Assembly (NCBI RefSeq): GCF_030944405.1 | Contig: NZ_CP132339.1 | Span: 4,092,001-4,156,000 of the forward strand | Reading direction: 5' to 3' | Length of the DNA stretch: 64,000 nt | Origin: Janthinobacterium sp. J1-1 | GTDB taxonomy: Bacteria > Pseudomonadota > Gammaproteobacteria > Burkholderiales > Burkholderiaceae_D | Made by a program: the position numbers and the translations under genes | Shown: piece by piece, positions 60,096 to 64,000 of the stretch | Layout: each line of letters opens with the position of its first letter | How positions within the stretch are numbered: the first letter of the stretch is position 1 | Notes under the pieces: generated by a model | The model's input: only the letters and a program-made list of their open reading frames with translations | Told to the model about the DNA's origin: nothing | Databases searched by the model: none

Positions 60096-60761
60096 ATGAA
60101 ACAAGATCAATTCGCCCAGGCCCGTGGCCTGAGCAGCGCGGAGGTATCGGACGCGCTCGACTATTTCGGCCTGCCTGGCAGCGCCGTGGGCGTCCGTCCG
60201 GTGGCCGGTCCGCGCAAGCTGTTCGGCCCCGCCTTCACGGTGCGTTTCGGCCCGGTCGACACCAGCCAGCCGGGTACCGTTGGCGATTACCTCGATGAGA
60301 TGCCGGCCGGCAGCGTTGCCGTGCTCGACAATGCCGGCCGCCCGGACTGCACCGTATGGGGCGGCATCATGAGCCAGCTGGCGGCGCACCGCGCCATCGC
60401 CGGCACGGTGGTCAATGGCGTGTGCCGCGATACGCAGGAAGCCGATGCGGCGGGCTACCCGCTGTTTGCGCTGGGGCGCTTCATGCGCACCGGCAAAGAT
60501 CGCGTGCAGGTCGATGCCGTGGGCGGCGCCGTGTCCGTGGCCGGCGTGCGCGTCTCGCCCGGCGACATCGTCGTGGCCGACCAGGACGGCGTGGTGTTCG
60601 TGCCGGCGGGCAGGGCGGCCGAGGTGTTCGAGCGGGCCCTGATCATGCAGGCGGTCGAAGCGCGCATCGTTGCCGCCGCGCTGGACGGCATGCCGCTGGC
60701 GCAGGCGCGCCGTGAATTCGGCTACCACACCCTGCAGCGCAAACCCGCGCAAAACGCCTGA
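60096..60761 (+). CDS. RraA-family protein 1 (LigK/ProA-type aldolase)
   Basis: This 221-residue protein of the RraA/HMG aldolase family has DALDYFGLPGSA, GPAFTVRFGP, GGIMSQLAAHRAIAGTVVNG and VCRDTQE, the last with the Arg-Asp pair that binds the metal and substrate. PGDIVVADQDGVVFVPA follows. Such proteins are often 4-hydroxy-4-methyl-2-oxoglutarate or 4-carboxy-4-hydroxy-2-oxoadipate aldolases in protocatechuate or gallate pathways. Others are ribonuclease E inhibitors, less likely in this setting. It lies 33 bp upstream of a second RraA-family gene and probably shares its pathway. Confidence 0.9.
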   Translation: MKQDQFAQARGLSSAEVSDALDYFGLPGSAVGVRPVAGPRKLFGPAFTVRFGPVDTSQPGTVGDYLDEMPAGSVAVLDNAGRPDCTVWGGIMSQLAAHRAIAGTVVNGVCRDTQEADAAGYPLFALGRFMRTGKDRVQVDAVGGAVSVAGVRVSPGDIVVADQDGVVFVPAGRAAEVFERALIMQAVEARIVAAALDGMPLAQARREFGYHTLQRKPAQNA

Positions 60762-60793
60762 CTCCTTTTACTTTCAACCACAGGACTACCATC

Positions 60794-61441
60794 ATGGACC
60801 AAGCAGTTTCCATCGCGACCTTGCACGCCCTGCGCCAGCTGGGCGCGGCCACCGTGCACGAAGCACAGGGCGGCAAGGGTGCGCTCGACAGCGGCATCAA
60901 GCCGATCGCTTCCCACATGCGCCTGGCCGGGCCGGCCTTTACGGTCGACACGCGTCCGGCCGATAATCTGATGTTGCACTACGCCATGCTCAAGGCCCGG
61001 CCCGGCGATGTGCTGGTGGTCGACGCCAAGGGCTTCCTGGAAGCGGGCGTCTGGGGCGACGTGTTTACCGAGCAAGCCCAGCGCATCGGCCTGGCCGGCC
61101 TGGTGATCCACGGCGCCGTGCGCGACGCGGCCGCCATGACGGAGGCGGGCTTTCCCGTGTTCAGTCGCGGCCTGTCGATCAAGGGCACCGGCAAGCACCA
61201 GCCGGGGCGCATCAATGTGACGGTCACGATCGGCGACGTCAGCATCAACCCGGGCGACATCATCATCGGCGACCAGGATGGAGTGGTGGTGGTGCGGCGC
61301 GACGAGGTGGACGAGGTGCTGGCGAAAAGCCGGCAGCGCGAAGAAAAAGAGGCGCATTTCCGCCAGCAGATCCGAAACGGCGCGACGACCGTGGAACTGC
61401 TGGGACTGGAAGAGACGCTGCGCCGGCTGGAACTCGATTAA
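60794..61441 (+). CDS. RraA-family protein 2 (4-carboxy-4-hydroxy-2-oxoadipate aldolase type)
   Basis: This 215-residue RraA-family protein has GAATVHEAQGGKGAL, GPAFTVDTRPADNLM, GVWGDVFTEQAQRIGLAGLV, the catalytic Arg-Asp in HGAVRDAAAM and PGDIIIGDQDGVVVV. It is closer to LigK/GalC/ProA aldolases, which split 4-carboxy-4-hydroxy-2-oxoadipate into pyruvate and oxaloacetate, than to RraA. With the first copy and the following transporter it looks like an operon for a carboxylic acid. The two may be subunits or serve different substrates. Confidence 0.9.
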   Translation: MDQAVSIATLHALRQLGAATVHEAQGGKGALDSGIKPIASHMRLAGPAFTVDTRPADNLMLHYAMLKARPGDVLVVDAKGFLEAGVWGDVFTEQAQRIGLAGLVIHGAVRDAAAMTEAGFPVFSRGLSIKGTGKHQPGRINVTVTIGDVSINPGDIIIGDQDGVVVVRRDEVDEVLAKSRQREEKEAHFRQQIRNGATTVELLGLEETLRRLELD

Positions 61442-61477
61442 TTCCGCCAATAACTAGAAAAACCAGGAGACACCCTC

Positions 61478-62845
61478 ATGCATACCACCACTACCGCCGC
61501 GCCCGCAGTATCGCCGGCTGCGGCGCCGGCCACCGTGCGCCCCACGCGCTACCGCTGGATCGTTGCCGCGCTGTTCTTTATCGTCTACACCATCGCCGCC
61601 GCCGACCGCGCCAACCTGGGCGTGGTGCTGCCGTTCCTGCGCCAGGAATTTGAAATGAGCAATACCGATGCGGGTGGCCTGGTCAGCCTGTTCCTGATCG
61701 CCTATGCCCTGGCGCAACTGCCGTCCGCCTGGCTGCTGTCGAAGTTCGGCGTGCGCAAGGTGTTTACCATTTCCATGATTCTGACCTCGATCGCCACCGG
61801 GTTGACGGGCCTGGTGGGCTCGTTGCTGTCGCTGAAGCTGTGCCGCATCGGCCTGGGCCTGGCGGAAGGACCGCTGCCGATTGGCGTGACGACCACCATC
61901 AACCACTGGTTTCCCTCGCGCGAAAAAGGCACGGCCTCGGGCATTTTCCTGTCCTCGGTGAAATTCGGCCCCGTGATCACGCCGATCCTGGGCGCGGCGA
62001 TTATTGCCGCCTGGGGCTGGCGCGAAGTGTTCATCTGGTTTTCCGTGCCCGGCATCGTGCTGGCCATCGTCTGGTATTTTCTGGTCGCCAACAAGCCGGC
62101 CGAGAGCCGCTACGTTAACCAGGCGGAGCTGGCCACCATCGAGGAAAAGACGGTGGATGGCCGCATTACCAGCGAGGCGGCCACCTCGAAACCGATGCCC
62201 TGGCTCGACAAGCTGATCCGCGTGCGCAAGGTGCCGACCGTCACCACCAGCCGTGGCGTGTTCAAGTCCTGGAACATTATCGGCTGCTCGCTCGGCTACT
62301 GTTGCCAGCTCGGCATTTCCAGCGTGCTGCTGGCCTGGATACCGACTTATCTGCTGACCGTCAAACAGTTTTCCATCATGAACATGGGCATGGTGGCGGC
62401 CGCGCCGTGGGTGGGTGCCGTGTTCGGCAATATCCTGGGCGGCCTGCTGGCCGACCGCGTGCTCGACAAGCGCCGCAAACCGGGCATGCTGATCTCGGCC
62501 CTGTCGACCGCCGTCATGATGTATCTGCTGATCCATGCGCCGGCCGATCCGCTGCAATACGGCGCGCTGCTGTTCCTGACGGGCGTGCTGCTGAGCATCG
62601 GTTTCTCGGCCTATATGGTCTATCCGATGCAGTTCGTGTCGAAAGAAAAATTCCCGGTCGCCAATGCGGTGGTGAATATGGGTGGCCAGCTGGGTGGCGC
62701 GGCCACGCCTTGGATCGTCGGCATGCTGCTCGACCATTATGGCTGGGACTATGTGTTTGCCTTTATGGCGGCGATATCCTGTTTGACGTTCATGGTGGTG
62801 CTGACGATCGCCGAGCCCTTGAATCTGCGGCAGAAAGCCGCATGA
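61478..62845 (+). CDS. MFS anion:cation symporter (GudP/D-galactonate type)
   Basis: This 455-residue transporter of the anion:cation symporter branch of the MFS has IAAADRANLGVVLPFLRQEF near helix 1, LAEGPLPIGVTTTINHWFPS and FGPVITPILGAAIIAAWGW. The NHWFP motif is typical of hexuronate, galactonate and aromatic-acid carriers of this branch. It has 12 helices. It follows the two RraA-family genes, so uptake of their precursor acid (for example a hydroxybenzoate, citramalate or similar) is likely. CAGGAG sets the start at 61478. Confidence 0.9.
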   Translation: MHTTTTAAPAVSPAAAPATVRPTRYRWIVAALFFIVYTIAAADRANLGVVLPFLRQEFEMSNTDAGGLVSLFLIAYALAQLPSAWLLSKFGVRKVFTISMILTSIATGLTGLVGSLLSLKLCRIGLGLAEGPLPIGVTTTINHWFPSREKGTASGIFLSSVKFGPVITPILGAAIIAAWGWREVFIWFSVPGIVLAIVWYFLVANKPAESRYVNQAELATIEEKTVDGRITSEAATSKPMPWLDKLIRVRKVPTVTTSRGVFKSWNIIGCSLGYCCQLGISSVLLAWIPTYLLTVKQFSIMNMGMVAAAPWVGAVFGNILGGLLADRVLDKRRKPGMLISALSTAVMMYLLIHAPADPLQYGALLFLTGVLLSIGFSAYMVYPMQFVSKEKFPVANAVVNMGGQLGGAATPWIVGMLLDHYGWDYVFAFMAAISCLTFMVVLTIAEPLNLRQKAA

Positions 62846-62903
62846 TTCCTCATATTCATTAGCCATACTAATAAGATCATCCCGACATGAGTATCTAGTC
62901 GGC

Positions 62904-62966
62904 GGCCGCCATCCATCCTACAGTAGGGGCATCGGGGAAACCTCCCCACCCATACGGATGGCGGCC
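62904..62966 (+). promoter_or_regulatory. Structured leader with nested inverted repeats
   Basis: GGCCGCCATCC (62904-62914) and GGATGGCGGCC (62956-62966) are perfect 11-bp inverted repeats. Inside are CCTACAGTAGG, a palindrome at 62917-62927, and a GGGGA/TCCCC hairpin around 62934-62948. The region lies upstream of an RND-type gene, so it may be an operator plus leader. No known binding motif is claimed. Confidence 0.55.
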
Positions 62967-63029
62967 ATGGCGAGCGGCAACAGCCCCGCACAGCAAGCTG
63001 GCGCCTCCGATTCCACCAGGAGTCCACCA

Positions 63030-64000
63030 GTGCTGATCGATGCAGTCCGCCTTGCCTTGCGGCGCCCCTATACCTTTGTCGTGATGGCGCTGGTGATCCT
63101 CATCATCGGCCCGCTGGCCGCCTTGCGCACGCCGACCGATATCTTTCCCGAGATCCGCATGCCCGTCATCGCGGTGGCCTGGCAATATACGGGCTTGCCG
63201 CCGGACCAGATGGCGGGGCGCATTTCCACCTTGTACCAGCGCATCCTGACCACCGCCGTCAACGATATCGAGCATATCGAAGCCAATACCTATCCCGGCA
63301 TCAGCGTGGTCAAAATCTTTTTCCAGCCGGGCGTGAATATTGCGGTGGCCAATGCGCAGGTGACGGCCGTGTCGCAGGTGGCCTTGCGCCAGATGCCGGC
63401 CGGCATTACACCACCATTGATCCTCAATTACAACGCGGCCACCGTGCCGATTTTGCAACTGGCGCTGTCGGGCGCGGGCCTGTCGGAACAGAGTCTGTTT
63501 GACCTGGGCATGAACACCGTGCGCACGCCGCTGACCACGGTGCCGGGCGCGGCGATTCCTCTGCCTTATGGCGGCAAGCAGCGCCAGGTGCAGATCGACG
63601 TGAAACCCGACGCCTTGCAGGCGCGCGGCCTGTCGGCGCAGGATATCGCGGCCGCGCTGGCCGCGCAGAACGTGCTGGTGCCGGTCGGCACGCAAAAGAT
63701 CGGTGCGCTCGAATACACGGTGCAGCTGAACAGCGCACCGTCGGCCATCGAGGAGCTGGGCCGGTTGCCCGTGAAAGTGGTCAATGGCGCCACGGTTTAT
63801 TTGCGCGACGTGGCCGATGTGCATGACGGCAATGCGCCGCAGACGAATATCGTGCATGTGGACGGCAGCCGCTCGGTGCTGATGTCGGTATTGAAAAACG
63901 GTTCGGCGTCCACGCTGGCCATCGTCGATGGCGTGCGCGCCAAACTTGCCGAGCTGCAGCCGTCGTGGCCGGCCGCCCTGAAAGTCACGCCCATCAACGA
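63030..64000 (+). CDS. RND-family efflux permease, N-terminal part
   Basis: The window ends inside this gene; 323 residues are visible. It opens with LIDAVRLALRRPYTFVVMAL, a first membrane helix, then TPTDIFPEIRMPVIAVAWQY. This is the form of AcrB/HME-like pumps that have short N termini and are often found with cation- or hydrophobe-export adaptors. GTG 63030 is preferred, with AGGAG at 63018-63022 seven bases upstream. An in-frame ATG at 62967 is possible but lies at the end of the palindromic leader. No adaptor gene precedes it; adaptor and outer-membrane genes may follow beyond the edge. Confidence 0.88.
   Translation, partial: MLIDAVRLALRRPYTFVVMALVILIIGPLAALRTPTDIFPEIRMPVIAVAWQYTGLPPDQMAGRISTLYQRILTTAVNDIEHIEANTYPGISVVKIFFQPGVNIAVANAQVTAVSQVALRQMPAGITPPLILNYNAATVPILQLALSGAGLSEQSLFDLGMNTVRTPLTTVPGAAIPLPYGGKQRQVQIDVKPDALQARGLSAQDIAAALAAQNVLVPVGTQKIGALEYTVQLNSAPSAIEELGRLPVKVVNGATVYLRDVADVHDGNAPQTNIVHVDGSRSVLMSVLKNGSASTLAIVDGVRAKLAELQPSWPAALKVTPIN

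Noticed and set aside
1..64000. Transposons, prophage, CRISPR, tRNA or rRNA genes
   Set aside because: No transposase or integrase domains, no regular spacer-repeat arrays and no tRNA-like cloverleaf were noticed when reading the window.

Overview
The window is high-GC, densely coded DNA, typical of a betaproteobacterium. Codon use, the number of two-component systems and TonB-dependent receptors, and the gene families point to Oxalobacteraceae (Janthinobacterium, Duganella or Massilia type). That placement is an inference, because no rRNA or other phylogenetic marker is present. I saw no tRNA, rRNA, CRISPR array, transposase, integrase or prophage.

Layout. 1-10.3 kb: the start of a YdeP-like molybdopterin oxidoreductase, a QseBC-like two-component pair, a small secreted protein, a LysR regulator with an MFS exporter, a membrane GGDEF-EAL protein and a second two-component pair. 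10.4-14.3 kb: an iron-uptake unit made of a catecholate-siderophore-type receptor behind a near-perfect Fur box, a Sel1-repeat protein and a PiuC-like dioxygenase that is frameshifted as given. 14.4-23.5 kb: a nitroreductase, then an AdeRS-like two-component system divergent from a complete RND efflux pump (adaptor, pump, outer-membrane factor), with phased direct repeats between them, and a periplasmic binding protein.

23.6-45.5 kb is the most distinctive region: about 22 kb of same-strand genes that look like one organosulfur-scavenging regulon. It starts with a Tat-exported amine oxidase, an exported RidA, a TonB-dependent receptor and a LysR regulator. A run of 15 genes follows: SsuC/SsuB transporter parts, an SfnB-like flavoprotein, an SsuD-like monooxygenase, a 2-hydroxyacid dehydrogenase, a class II aldolase, a private TonB-ExbB-ExbD set, two SsuA-like binding proteins, a second TonB-dependent receptor, a DszA/NtaA-type monooxygenase, a thiol dioxygenase and a four-domain rhodanese. 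The same 22-bp promoter element (19 of 22 identical) lies before both halves. The inferred logic is receptor uptake powered by a dedicated energiser, ABC import, oxidative C-S cleavage, and thiol or sulfane handling.

45.5-64 kb is accessory and metabolic: a CGNR-type regulator divergent from an alpha/beta hydrolase with three copies of one operator-like motif; a duplicated DUF4394 lipoprotein; an arsenic operon (arsR-arsB-arsC-arsH); an epimerase-like protein and a flavin reductase; an OsmC-YcaO fusion; a small island with a DUF3885-type protein and a stand-alone EF-G domain IV; a DUF2145 pair; an HDOD protein; a LysR regulator divergent from two RraA/LigK-type aldolase genes and an MFS carrier; and the start of another RND pump behind a structured leader. 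No gene-free stretch exceeds 300 bases; the longest gaps (23477-23694 and 29159-29394) hold AT-rich promoters and hairpins.
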